A stretch of DNA of 64,000 nt from G965247775 sp965247775 (lineage in GTDB: Bacteria; Chloroflexota; Dehalococcoidia; Bin125). The notes beneath the pieces were generated by a model that ran no database searches, was not told the DNA's origin, and saw nothing but the letters and a program-made list of their open reading frames with translations. The stretch's first letter is position 1, and every line of letters begins with the position of its first letter. The stretch spans positions 496,001-560,000 of the forward strand of contig OZ252031.1 in assembly GCA_965247775.1 (NCBI GenBank). Reading direction: 5' to 3'. A program made the translations under genes and the position numbers. Of the stretch, positions 16,855-25,427 are shown piece after piece.

Positions 16855-18222
16855 ATGAATCACCACCGTCTCTTAGAGGAGCGGGCGGCGGCGGGGCGGC
16901 CCGTCCGCGTCGGGCTGATCGGCGCCGGCAAGTTCGGCTCGATGTATCTGGCGCAAGCGGCGCATACTGCGGGGGTCCACGTCATGGCGGTGGCGGACCT
17001 CGACCCGGAGCGCGTGCACGAGGCCGCCTCCCTCGCGGGCTGGGATGCGGAGCGGACGCGGGCGGGCGATTTCCACGACGCCTCGGCCACGGGCCGAACC
17101 TACGTCACGGACGATGCTATGGCGCTGATCGCGGCCTCCGGGCTGGAGGTGGTCATCGACGCCACGGGCAGCCCCGCGGCCGGAATCCGGCACGTCCGCG
17201 CCTGCTGCCGTGAGGGCAAGCACATCATCATGGTCAACGTCGAGGCCGACGCCCTGGCGGGGCCGCTGCTGGCCCGCGAGGCGGAGCAGGCCGGCGTGGT
17301 CTACAGCCTGGCCTATGGTGACCAGCCCGCCCTGATCTGCGAGCAGGTGGACTGGGCACGGAGCAGCGGCCTGTCCGTGGTCGCGGCCGGGAAGGGCACG
17401 AAGTACCTCCCCAGTTACCACCGCTCCACGCCAGACACCGTGTGGGAGCACTACGGCGTGAGCCCGGAGGAGGCGGCCGCCGGCGGCATGAACCCGCGCA
17501 TGTTCAATTCGTTTCTGGACGGTACCAAGTCCGCCATCGAGATGGCCGCCGTGGCAAACGCGACGGGGCTGACGCCGGCGCCAGGGGGCCTCGCGTTCCC
17601 GCCCTGTGGCGTGGACGACCTGGCCCGCGTGCTGCGTCCGCAGGCGGACGGAGGTGTGCTGCACCATAAGGGGCAGGTGGAGGTGATCTCCAGCCAGGAG
17701 CGCGATGGGCGCCCGGTCGCCGGGGATCTGCGCTGGGGGGTCTATGTGGTGTTCGAGGGGCCGAGCGACTACGCGGCTCGCTGCTTTGGGGAGTACGGCT
17801 TGGTCACGGACACCAGCGGCCGGCTCAGCGCGATGTACCGGCCCTTCCACCTGGTCGGCCTTGAGCTCGGCATCTCGGTGGCCAGCGTGACGCTGCGCCG
17901 GGAGCCGACCGGCGCGCCCACGGGTTTCCGCGCGGACGTCGTGGCCGTCGCCAAACGCGATCTGGGGCCGGGCGAAGTCCTGGACGGTGAGGGCGGCTAC
18001 ACGGTGTGGGGGCGGCTGATGCCGGCGGCCGAGAGCCTGGCGGCGCGGGCGCTGCCCATCGGCCTCGCGCAGGGCGCGCCGGTGCAGACGGCCGTCGAGG
18101 CCGGTCAGATCTTGCGCCTGAGCGACATCGTCCTCGATGAGGGCCAGGAAGTGGTGCAGGTCCGGCGCGAACTCGAACGGAGCTTCGGCGGGGCGGACGG
18201 GGAGCTGAGCGTCCAAGCGTAG
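16855..18222 (+). CDS. Homoserine-dehydrogenase-like oxidoreductase with C-terminal SAF domain (COG4091)
   Basis: A 455-residue protein. A Rossmann domain begins VRVGLIGAGKFG (GAGKFG at 23-28) with an acidic residue after strand 2 (VADLD), suggesting NAD preference. The middle region (VEADALAGPLL, YSLAYGDQPALI, GAGKGTKYLPSYH-like) follows COG4091 proteins, and the last ~100 residues form a SAF domain (LGPGEVLDGEGGYTVWGRL ... VEAGQILRLSDI). Such proteins occur in branched-chain polyol or erythritol-like and sugar-acid catabolic loci; the substrate here is unknown. A GGGAGG Shine-Dalgarno precedes the ATG at 16855. Confidence 0.85.
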   Translation: MNHHRLLEERAAAGRPVRVGLIGAGKFGSMYLAQAAHTAGVHVMAVADLDPERVHEAASLAGWDAERTRAGDFHDASATGRTYVTDDAMALIAASGLEVVIDATGSPAAGIRHVRACCREGKHIIMVNVEADALAGPLLAREAEQAGVVYSLAYGDQPALICEQVDWARSSGLSVVAAGKGTKYLPSYHRSTPDTVWEHYGVSPEEAAAGGMNPRMFNSFLDGTKSAIEMAAVANATGLTPAPGGLAFPPCGVDDLARVLRPQADGGVLHHKGQVEVISSQERDGRPVAGDLRWGVYVVFEGPSDYAARCFGEYGLVTDTSGRLSAMYRPFHLVGLELGISVASVTLRREPTGAPTGFRADVVAVAKRDLGPGEVLDGEGGYTVWGRLMPAAESLAARALPIGLAQGAPVQTAVEAGQILRLSDIVLDEGQEVVQVRRELERSFGGADGELSVQA

Positions 18223-18379
18223 GCCGGGATGAGGGGACCGCGCGTGAGGCGCCGGAAGCGCTCGGTCAAGCCGCGGAGATGGCGCTCGCGCCGCCAACGG
18301 CTGCGGCCGACGTAAGCTGCCACCATCCCGCGAGGGAGCGGGGCGCGGGCGAGGAGAGGAAGCGGCCCGGAGGCCGTCG

Positions 18380-19065
18380 CCTGCGCGCGGCGGTGCTCCT
18401 GGCGATGGTCGCGCTGGCCGCCCTGCTGCCCCTCGGCGCGCCGACGGGTTTCGAGGTGGACCGCTTTGTTTCCAACCTCGATCACCCCACGAGCATGGTC
18501 TGGGGGCCGGATGGGGTGCTATACGTCGCGCAGCAGAACGGCGACATCACTCGCAGTGACGGATGCGAACGGAGATGGCATTGGCGATGCGCCCGTCATC
18601 TTCGCCAGTGGCTTTGTGCTGTCGCTGGGTCTCACGCTCGTAGACGGAGACTTGTACGTGTCAGACGCGGCAGCGTTCTGCGCGTCCTGGATCGCGACGG
18701 GGACGGCGTCAGCGAGCGCCTCCGAGCCCGTCGTGACCGGCCTCCCCGTGGGAGGGGTCCTCCACGCCAACCACCCGAACAACGGAATCGTGCTGGGCCC
18801 GGACGGCTACTTATGCGTCGGCGTCGGCATCGACCCGGAAAGCCCGGGACCGACGAGTCGACTGAAGAGCGCAAGTCCCACTTGGGCATCAGTTTCGACA
18901 GCGACAGCGATATTGGCAGCGGCCTCGGTGATGCCGCTTGACAGTCTGAGTACGGCTGGGACCGTTGACGAGCGCGCCGGAACGATCGTCAGCTTCAGTC
19001 CGGATGGATCTGATATGCCGGGGTGGTCTCAAGCGAAGTACCTCGCGAGGGAGGAGCGAATCCGG
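18380..19065 (+). pseudogene. Secreted sugar-dehydrogenase-like propeller, multiply frameshifted
   Basis: One frame gives a signal-peptide-like stretch (LRAAVLLAMVALAALLPL) followed by VDRFVSNLDHPTSMVWGPDGVLYVAQQNGDITR, the typical start of PQQ/glucose-sorbosone dehydrogenase-like propellers. Near 18555 the reading moves to the +1 frame (DANGDGIGDAPVIFASGF, LGLTLVDGDLYVSD), back near 18670 (VLRVLDRDGDGVSE), and again near 18720 (EPVVTGLPVGG, HANHPNNGIVLGPDGYLCVGVG). A later piece reads AGTIVSFSPDGSDM. At least three shifts and loss of the second half make this a pseudogene. Confidence 0.65.
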
Positions 19066-19630
19066 CGAGCGCGACGTCGCCTGCTGCGACCGGGGGCCCA
19101 CCGGCGGCGGGAGGTGCGTCGGCAGCGACGGGAGGGTCGAGCGGGTCCGGTGCCGGGCGGCGCCGTCTGGGGGTGGTTCATAACGGGGCTGCGTAGGTCC
19201 CGGGTCCAGGGTCGGGGTGGGGGTTGGGAGGCAGGCCCCAGGATGCCCCACCGCTTCACCGCGGGCGCTACCGCGCGCAGCGACAGCTGCGGCCGGACCG
19301 TCGCTGCGTGCTTCCCGTGGCGTGCCAGCGTCTGGCGTGTGTGCGCTCGGCGAAACTCATAATAAGACATAACCATAGCGACTTGCTGGGGTCCTGCGCT
19401 AGCTCGCGCGGTCGGGCGTGGTGACAAGCGCTAGTCCGCAGCGCCAGTGTTACGGCGCTCGTGCGGACGCCCCAGCGCCCGTCTATCGTGCGCAGCATCA
19501 GTGGCACCTGCCCCAGAGGTCCCCAGCGTGACGGCCGGTCACAGCCCCCTGCTGCCGGGCCGCGGCGCAGGATCTCCGCGGCGCGCAGCAGCCCCGTTCG
19601 CGGCCGGCTCAAAGGGAGGAGACAGCAGCT
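19066..19630 (+). other. Unassigned intergenic stretch
   Basis: No convincing gene was found between the propeller pseudogene and the nucleotidyltransferase. It contains a locally AT-richer segment around 19350-19380 (CATAATAAGACATAACC) that could hold a promoter, but no -35/-10 pair is clear. The frames present are Arg/Ala/Gly-rich and unlike proteins. Confidence 0.35.
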
Positions 19631-20725
19631 ATGCCGGTCCCAGCCGTGGTCTTGGTGGGTGGGCGGGGCACGCGGCTGCATCCACTGTCTATCGGGACGC
19701 CGAAGCCGCTGACGCCCATCCTGAACCTGCCCATGCTGGCCCACATACTCCGGCATCTGCGGCGCCACGGCATCAGCCGGGTCACGCTCGCCAGCGCCGC
19801 GAGCGATACCGCCATCCCGACGGCTTTCGGGGACGGGGCACCGTTCGGAGTCCGCTTGCGTTATGTGGATGAGACGATACCGCTAGGGTCGGGCGGGGCG
19901 ATCGCGAAGGCCACGGCCGATTGGCGCGAACCGTTTCTGGTGCTCAACGGGGACATCATCACGGACCTGGACCTGGGCGAGTTCATAGCCTTCCATCAGG
20001 AGCACGGGGCGGACGTCAGCATCGCGCTGCATGCGGTGGACGATCCGTCGCGCTACGGCGTGGTCGCGCGGAACAGCGGGGGCCACATCACGCAATTCGT
20101 GGAGAAACCTTCGGAGGGGGAAGCGCCTTCCCGCTGGATCAATGCCGGCGCCTGGATGTTCGCGCGGCCGTTTCTGGGTCGCGAGGCTGCAGCCCACTTT
20201 CATCGGGTGGAAGAGCAGCTCTTCCCCCGCCTGGCCGAGACGAGTCGGCCGATCTTCGGCTTCGAGCATGACGGCTACTGGTTGGACGTGGGCACACTCG
20301 ACACCTATCGCCAAGCGAATCTCGACGCCTTGCAGGGGCTCGGCCCCTGCCGCGATGTGCTGCCCGGGCCGCTGGGCACGCCGCATCTGGTCGGTGCGAC
20401 GGTGGAGCCTGGGGCGGAGGTCAGCGGGCCGGTCCTGATCGGGTCCGGAAGCGTGGTGCACGCGGGCGCGTCCGTGCGGGGACCAGTGGTGATGGGGCGC
20501 GATTGCCACATTGCCGGTACGGCCCGCGTCACGCGGAGCATTCTCTGGGACGCGGTCACGATCGACCGGGGGGCACAGGTCGAGGGGTCCATCCTCGTCG
20601 TCGGCGCGACCGTGGGCGCCAACGCTCGCCTGCACGATGTCGCGTTGGCCCGGGGGACCCGGATCGCGGCCGGAGCGCGCCCCACCACCGCCATACATCT
20701 GCCGCCGGGATCCCGCTTCGTCTGA
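19631..20725 (+). CDS. Sugar-1-phosphate nucleotidyltransferase (mannose-1-phosphate guanylyltransferase-like)
   Basis: A 364-residue protein. The N-terminal Rossmann-like domain has the signature AVVLVGGRGTRLHPLSIGTPKPLTPI (nucleotide loop and catalytic Arg/Lys), LVLNGDIITD (metal Asp), QFVEKPS and INAGAWMF, then YWLDVGTLDTYRQAN. From about 245 hexapeptide repeats form a left-handed beta-helix (VGATVEPGAEVSGPVLIGSGSVV ...). This layout is that of GDP-mannose pyrophosphorylases and related glucose-1-phosphate nucleotidyltransferases, which make activated sugars for surface polysaccharide. AGGAG lies ten bases before the ATG. It fits with the phosphomannomutase on the other strand at 21698-23203. 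Confidence 0.85.
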   Translation: MPVPAVVLVGGRGTRLHPLSIGTPKPLTPILNLPMLAHILRHLRRHGISRVTLASAASDTAIPTAFGDGAPFGVRLRYVDETIPLGSGGAIAKATADWREPFLVLNGDIITDLDLGEFIAFHQEHGADVSIALHAVDDPSRYGVVARNSGGHITQFVEKPSEGEAPSRWINAGAWMFARPFLGREAAAHFHRVEEQLFPRLAETSRPIFGFEHDGYWLDVGTLDTYRQANLDALQGLGPCRDVLPGPLGTPHLVGATVEPGAEVSGPVLIGSGSVVHAGASVRGPVVMGRDCHIAGTARVTRSILWDAVTIDRGAQVEGSILVVGATVGANARLHDVALARGTRIAAGARPTTAIHLPPGSRFV

Positions 20726-20754
20726 GGAGCCTCCGCACCCACCCGGTGGGGTCG

Positions 20755-21525
20755 GCTGGCCGCCATTGCTGCACCGCAGCGATCGCGCCGCCCATTCGGC
20801 CGCCTCCGCATGGCTCTCCCACGTAGCAGAGTCCGTCGCTCACCCGGCGCGATACTTCGAGGGGAACACCGCCCGCAGCGCCACCCTGATCCGTGCGGCG
20901 GCTGAGCGCGGCGTGGAAGCGCTCGTCTACTCATCTACGGCAGCGGTGTACGGCGGAACCGTCCCAGCGCCTGATTCCGGAACCCCCACCGTCCAGCCGA
21001 TCAACCCCTACGGCGCGAGTAAGCGGATGGTGGAGCAGATGCTCAAATGGAACGCACGATGCGGGGCGATGCGGGGCGTCTCGCTGCGGTACTTCAACGT
21101 GGGCGGAGCCTCATTCGGCGTCGTGAGGCTCACGTCCCCGAGACCCACCTGAGCCCGCGCCTGCCGTGGGCCGCAGCCCATGGCGAACGCGCCGAGATCT
21201 TTGGTGGCGACTACTCCACCCCCGACGGCACCTGCGTGCATGATTACCGCCACGTTGCGGACCTCGTCGACGCCCACCTCGCGGCGATTCAGCGTCTGGA
21301 GGCAGGGGACGGGCGCGATCATCAAGTCTGGGCGGCGGCGTGGGCCAGTCGGTAGGCGACGTCCTGCGGACCGTCCGCCACGTCACGAGGCTGGACCTTC
21401 CGGCGGATATCCGGGAGCGTCGGCCTGGGGACCCGCCGACGCTCGTCGCCGACATTGGGCGTGCCCGCGACATGCTTCACTGGACGCCCCAGCGGGGCCT
21501 TGAGGCGATCGTGGAAAGTGCCTGG
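20755..21525 (+). pseudogene. UDP-glucose 4-epimerase-like (galE) gene, broken in three frames
   Basis: First frame: VAESVAHPARYFEGNTARS, VEALVYSSTAAVYG and NPYGASKRMVEQML with the YxxxK active site, then VSLRYFNVGGAS. Second frame (about 21120-21320): EIFGGDYSTPDGTCVHDYRHVADLVDAHL. Third frame (about 21322-21525): LGGGVGQSVGDVL and PPTLVADIGRARDMLHW. The order matches GalE precisely. The N-terminal NAD-binding GxxGxxG segment is missing, so the gene is truncated at the 5' end and frameshifted twice. It lies 30 bases after the nucleotidyltransferase and was probably part of the same sugar-nucleotide operon. Confidence 0.75.
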
Positions 21526-21527
21526 AA

Positions 21528-21684
21528 AACGAGAATCACGTCGGAAACGCCCAACGCCCGGCAGACATCGAAGGAATAGGCGATGAGCGGCCGGTTGGCC
21601 ACCGGCATCAGGTGTTTCGGCAGGCCGGGCGTGAGCGGGCGCAGCCGCGTCCCCTCCGCCGGCCGCCAAGACCACGGCCTTCAT
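21528..21684 (-). pseudogene. N-terminal fragment of a second nucleotidyltransferase
   Basis: On the reverse strand, an ATG at 21684 starts MKAVVLAAGGG. Dropping one G from the following GGGG run continues as TRLRPLTPGLPKHLMPVANRP and LIAYSFDVCRALGVSDVILVFQ, the unmistakable start of a glucose-1-phosphate thymidylyl/uridylyl-type nucleotidyltransferase. Similarity ends where it meets the 3' end of the galE remnant. The gene would have been divergent from the phosphomannomutase region before deletion. Only ~50 residues remain. Confidence 0.65.
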
Positions 21685-21697
21685 GCAACGTCCCGCG

Positions 21698-23203
21698 TCA
21701 TATCGGTGGCGCCCCCACCGTCCCCGCGGGAGGAAGACCGGACCTCGCCTCTTCCGGCACCAAGCGGAGCGCTTCCGGGATCGTGACCTTGCCGTACGCG
21801 GAGAGCGCCTCCCACAGCTCCGCTCCGATGGACGCGTAGCGCTCCCGTGTCTCCGCCTCGACCCGGACGCTGAGGACCGGCTCGGTGTTCGACGCGCGGA
21901 CCAGCGCCCAGCCAGCGCCGAAATCGATCCGCGCCCCATCCACCTCAAGGATGGGGTAGCGGCCACGAAAGTGCTCGGTCACGGCGTCCACCACCCCCAG
22001 CTTTCGATCGTCGTCGCAGGGCAGCCGGAGTTCCGGGGAGGTCACGTACGAGACCAATCCGGCGAAATGCTGGGACAGTTTGCGCTCAGAGCGCGCCAGC
22101 AGATCGACGATCAAGCACGCGGCGTAGACGGCGTCGTCGAAGCCGTAGAACTCTTCGGCAAAGTAGAAGTGCGCTGACCCCTCGCCCCCCAGCAGGATGC
22201 CTTCGTCGCGCATCTTGCGTTTGCCGAGCGAATGTCCGGTGGGCCCGAAGACCGGAATCCCCCCCTGCGCCTCGATATCGCGGATCGCGCTCAAGGAAAC
22301 CTTCACATCGACCAAGATCCGCTCACCGGGCCGGCGGCCCAGCAGGTCGCGGGCAAGCAGTGCCAGAATGGCGTCCGGCTCATAGCGGTGGCCCGTCTCG
22401 TCCACCAGCCCGAGGCGATCCCCGTCGCCGTCCCACGCCACACCGAGATCCGCTCCACTGCGCACCACTTCGTCCTGCAGACCAGCCATCGTGGCCGCCA
22501 CTTGCGGATCAGGGACGTGGTTGGGAAACGTGCCGTCCAGCTCAAGGTTCAGCCCCGTCACCTCGCAGCCCAGCCGCCGCAACGCCTCCGGGCCCGTGCA
22601 AGCCGCGACTCCGTTCCCCGGATCGACGACGACCTTCAGGGGCCGTGTGAGCGGGAACCGCGTCGAGAGGAAGCTCAGGTACTCGCTTCGGGCCTCGCGC
22701 CGCACGAGCCTGCCGCTCCCGCATTCGAAATCCCCCGTCTGCGCCAGGACGCGTACCGCCTGGATCTCCTCCGGCGCGATCGGGATTCCGGACCGTTCAA
22801 GCAGCTTGAGCCCATTCATGTGTGCGGGGCTGTGGCTGGCCGTCACATTGCAACCGCCGTCGACGCCCCAGGCTGCCGCGGCGAAATACAACAACGGTGA
22901 CGGCGCCAGCCCAATCTCAACGACGTCCGTGCCGCTCGCCTGCAGACCACTGATGAACGCGCCCTGCAGTGACACCGACGACTGGCGGTTGTCGCGCCCG
23001 ACTACGACTTCGTGCACTCCGTACGATCGCCGCATATGCGTGGCGTAGGCCCGTCCGATGCGCTGGACCGTTTCCGGGCTCAGGTCGTCACCAGCGCGGC
23101 CACGGATGTCGTACGCGCGGAAGATTGCCGGGTTGATCGGGGCGGCGGTCAACGCCGCCTGTCCCTGCGTTTGAGAGGGCCCATCGACACCCGCCCTGTC
23201 CAC
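21698..23203 (-). CDS. manB: Phosphomannomutase/phosphoglucomutase
   Basis: A 501-residue alpha-D-phosphohexomutase. The phosphoserine loop is TASHSP (121-126, Ser123), the metal-binding loop is DGDGDR (258-263), the sugar-specificity loop is GGEGSAHFYF, and the phosphate-binding loop near the end is RASNTEPVLSVRVEA. The four-domain length is normal. The enzyme interconverts mannose- or glucose-6-phosphate and the 1-phosphate, feeding the nucleotidyltransferase at 19631. The GTG at 23203 is the furthest start; the first ~20 residues are not conserved-looking and a TTG at LTAAPINP is an alternative. The PMM versus PGM choice is by overall family resemblance. Confidence 0.85.
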   Translation of the reverse strand: MDRAGVDGPSQTQGQAALTAAPINPAIFRAYDIRGRAGDDLSPETVQRIGRAYATHMRRSYGVHEVVVGRDNRQSSVSLQGAFISGLQASGTDVVEIGLAPSPLLYFAAAAWGVDGGCNVTASHSPAHMNGLKLLERSGIPIAPEEIQAVRVLAQTGDFECGSGRLVRREARSEYLSFLSTRFPLTRPLKVVVDPGNGVAACTGPEALRRLGCEVTGLNLELDGTFPNHVPDPQVAATMAGLQDEVVRSGADLGVAWDGDGDRLGLVDETGHRYEPDAILALLARDLLGRRPGERILVDVKVSLSAIRDIEAQGGIPVFGPTGHSLGKRKMRDEGILLGGEGSAHFYFAEEFYGFDDAVYAACLIVDLLARSERKLSQHFAGLVSYVTSPELRLPCDDDRKLGVVDAVTEHFRGRYPILEVDGARIDFGAGWALVRASNTEPVLSVRVEAETRERYASIGAELWEALSAYGKVTIPEALRLVPEEARSGLPPAGTVGAPPI

Positions 23204-23415
23204 GCACCGCGCCGGCCCAGTGCGGGGTGGCGCTGGCGCCGGAGGCCGCGAATCAAACGAGCCGTTGGCTCCACTTTATGCCACCCCACGGGACTGCGTC
23301 CGATCGCCCGAAGCACCCGGCTCGCAGGATCTCACGCTGGCCATCTCGCTTCGTGGGCGTGGACTGGTCCTTCCGTTGCTCACCCGCCCGTGAGCCGTGG
23401 AGCAGGTGTCCGCGC

Positions 23416-25233
23416 TTACGGGTCGGGGACCACGGGCAGCAACAGATAGGAGGGGTGCTTCGGTCCGCTGTAGATCGTGTTGCTCCCGTTGAAGATCGCC
23501 TCGGGCCGATCCTGCGGGTCATTGTGCAAGAACAGCCCGCCGCCCAGGAACAGGTCGTCCCACTCCTGCCCGGCGAAGGAACTCATGCGCGCCGCCATCG
23601 CACCGTAGGTCTCGTCCCGCTCGGAGGCGTCGCGGGCGAAGTCCTTGCCCTCGATCAGCAGCTCCAGCGTATAGTCCACCGGGACCACCAGGCAGGTGGG
23701 CCAGATCTCCACGTCCACCTCGTAGATCTCGCCCGGGGTCAGCGGCTGCTTCTCGTCGTGGCTGTGCCAGGGGCGGTAGGGGGTACTGCGCTCCGCGTCC
23801 AACTTACGGTGCGAGACCCGCAGCCAGCCCTGGGCGAGCGGCGCCCGCGGCTCCGCCGAGGCGGCGAACGTCACCTCGTCGCCGTACGGGTCCAGCACGC
23901 GCAGCGTGGCGAAGATGTCCATGTCTTCCGTTGAGGAGGACACGAAGAGCTTCGCGGCCAGGGGACCCGTGATCTCCGTCTCCGCGGCAAGCGGCGCCGT
24001 CCGTAGGCGCAGCCCGGTACCCATCCCCTGGTACGAGGCCGAACCCTCCGCCGCCGGCACGGCATCGCCCAGTGTGCCCGCTTGTACGTCCAGGTATTGT
24101 TTGGTCCACTGCGTGCGCGCCAGTGGCCATTCCTGCTCCTCCCGATCGACGAAGGTGTCAGCGATGTGGCGTATCCGGAGCAGCACCGGCGCGCGATCCC
24201 GCCAGCCGTTCTCGACGCCCCGCAGGTAGTGGTCGAAGAACTCCTTCTGCAGCGACTCGCCGTTGGGCAGGTAGAAGGCGTCGCGGTGGTTCCCGCCGTG
24301 CACCTCCATCCACTTCTCCGCCGAGGCCGACTGCGTGAAGCCCTCCACATTGCCGCGCCCGTGCAGCCCCTGCCCGCCCCAATTCGCCGCTGAGAGCAGC
24401 GGCACGGTGATCTTCTCGTAGGCGCCGCTGCGATCGCGGTACCACTGGTCGTCCATCTCCCGATCGCGGTACGCCTGCAGGATGTCCACGCGATTCGCTC
24501 TGAGATCCTCTTCGGACAGGCTTCCGGGCCCGCCGATGGGGGCGTCCGCGTCGTCCAGGTCGTGGTACTTGGCGCCGGCGAATCCGTTCTGCAGCGCCAG
24601 GACTTGCGTGGGGTACCAGAGCGCCGTGAACGTGTTGCTCAGGATGCCGCCGTGGCGCGCCCACTCACGGTAGTAGTCAAACTCGCCCTCCCAGGGACAG
24701 ATGCAGGTCAGGTGGGGCGGCTGCTCGGTCGCCACCCGCCACTGAATGATTGCCAGGTAGGAAATCCCGATCAGGGCCACCTTGCCGTTGCACCAATCCT
24801 GCGCAGCGCACCACTCGATCGCGTCGTACGTGGCCTTCGCCTCCACCGGCGAGTAGCAGTCGATCACGCCCGGCGACTTGCCTGAGCCCGGCGTGTCCAT
24901 GCGCACGCAGGCGTAGCCCCAGGGCACCCAGATCTCCGGGTCGTTCGTCTCCCAGGTGTGCAGACTGAGCGTCGAATCCTTGTTGAAATGCGGCGAGAGG
25001 TGAGCCTGCATCTCCTCCCAAATCTCGGGGAAGCCATCCTTCGTGTGCAGGTCCTTGCCGTACGGCGACACCCCCAGCAGCGCCGGCACCTTCGCTTCTA
25101 ACGCTGGCCGGAAGATGTTCACCGACACGAAGGAGTCCCCGCTGGGGATTTCGACGTTCTTCTCATAGATCATCGCATCCGTCGCGGCTGCCATGTCCAC
25201 GATGGTCTGGGGGTGCTTCCTGGTGGTGGTCAC
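23416..25233 (-). CDS. CocE/NonD-family serine hydrolase (X-Pro dipeptidyl-peptidase S15 type)
   Basis: A 605-residue protein. The alpha/beta-hydrolase domain has VRMDTPGSGKSPG (oxyanion region) and the nucleophile elbow VALIGISYLA (Ser158). The acid and histidine should lie in the segment ending EVHGGNHRDAFY. The C-terminal third is the jelly-roll domain typical of CocE/S15 proteins (ITGPLAAKLFVSSSTEDMDIFATLRVLDP, LTPGEIYEVDVEIWPT). Members cleave esters and amides such as cocaine or glutaryl-7-ACA; the natural substrate here is unknown. The GTG at 25233 follows GAAAGG. Transcribed in the same direction as the upstream triple-RidA gene. Confidence 0.9.
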   Translation of the reverse strand: MTTTRKHPQTIVDMAAATDAMIYEKNVEIPSGDSFVSVNIFRPALEAKVPALLGVSPYGKDLHTKDGFPEIWEEMQAHLSPHFNKDSTLSLHTWETNDPEIWVPWGYACVRMDTPGSGKSPGVIDCYSPVEAKATYDAIEWCAAQDWCNGKVALIGISYLAIIQWRVATEQPPHLTCICPWEGEFDYYREWARHGGILSNTFTALWYPTQVLALQNGFAGAKYHDLDDADAPIGGPGSLSEEDLRANRVDILQAYRDREMDDQWYRDRSGAYEKITVPLLSAANWGGQGLHGRGNVEGFTQSASAEKWMEVHGGNHRDAFYLPNGESLQKEFFDHYLRGVENGWRDRAPVLLRIRHIADTFVDREEQEWPLARTQWTKQYLDVQAGTLGDAVPAAEGSASYQGMGTGLRLRTAPLAAETEITGPLAAKLFVSSSTEDMDIFATLRVLDPYGDEVTFAASAEPRAPLAQGWLRVSHRKLDAERSTPYRPWHSHDEKQPLTPGEIYEVDVEIWPTCLVVPVDYTLELLIEGKDFARDASERDETYGAMAARMSSFAGQEWDDLFLGGGLFLHNDPQDRPEAIFNGSNTIYSGPKHPSYLLLPVVPDP

Positions 25234-25427
25234 CGTGCCGGCCTTTCTCTGACGGTCCTCCGACCCTTGTCCGATCAGTTCCCTGCCCGAAAACTGTGCC
25301 CTTCCACAGCCCGTCCACGCCCGAGAAGAGGGCTGGTAGTCACGCGCGGCCAGGTCGCTACGACCGCGGGCTCGCCAGGCGCGAAGCGTAGTCGTGTGCC
25401 CCTGCAGATCACGCAGACCCGCGCAGC

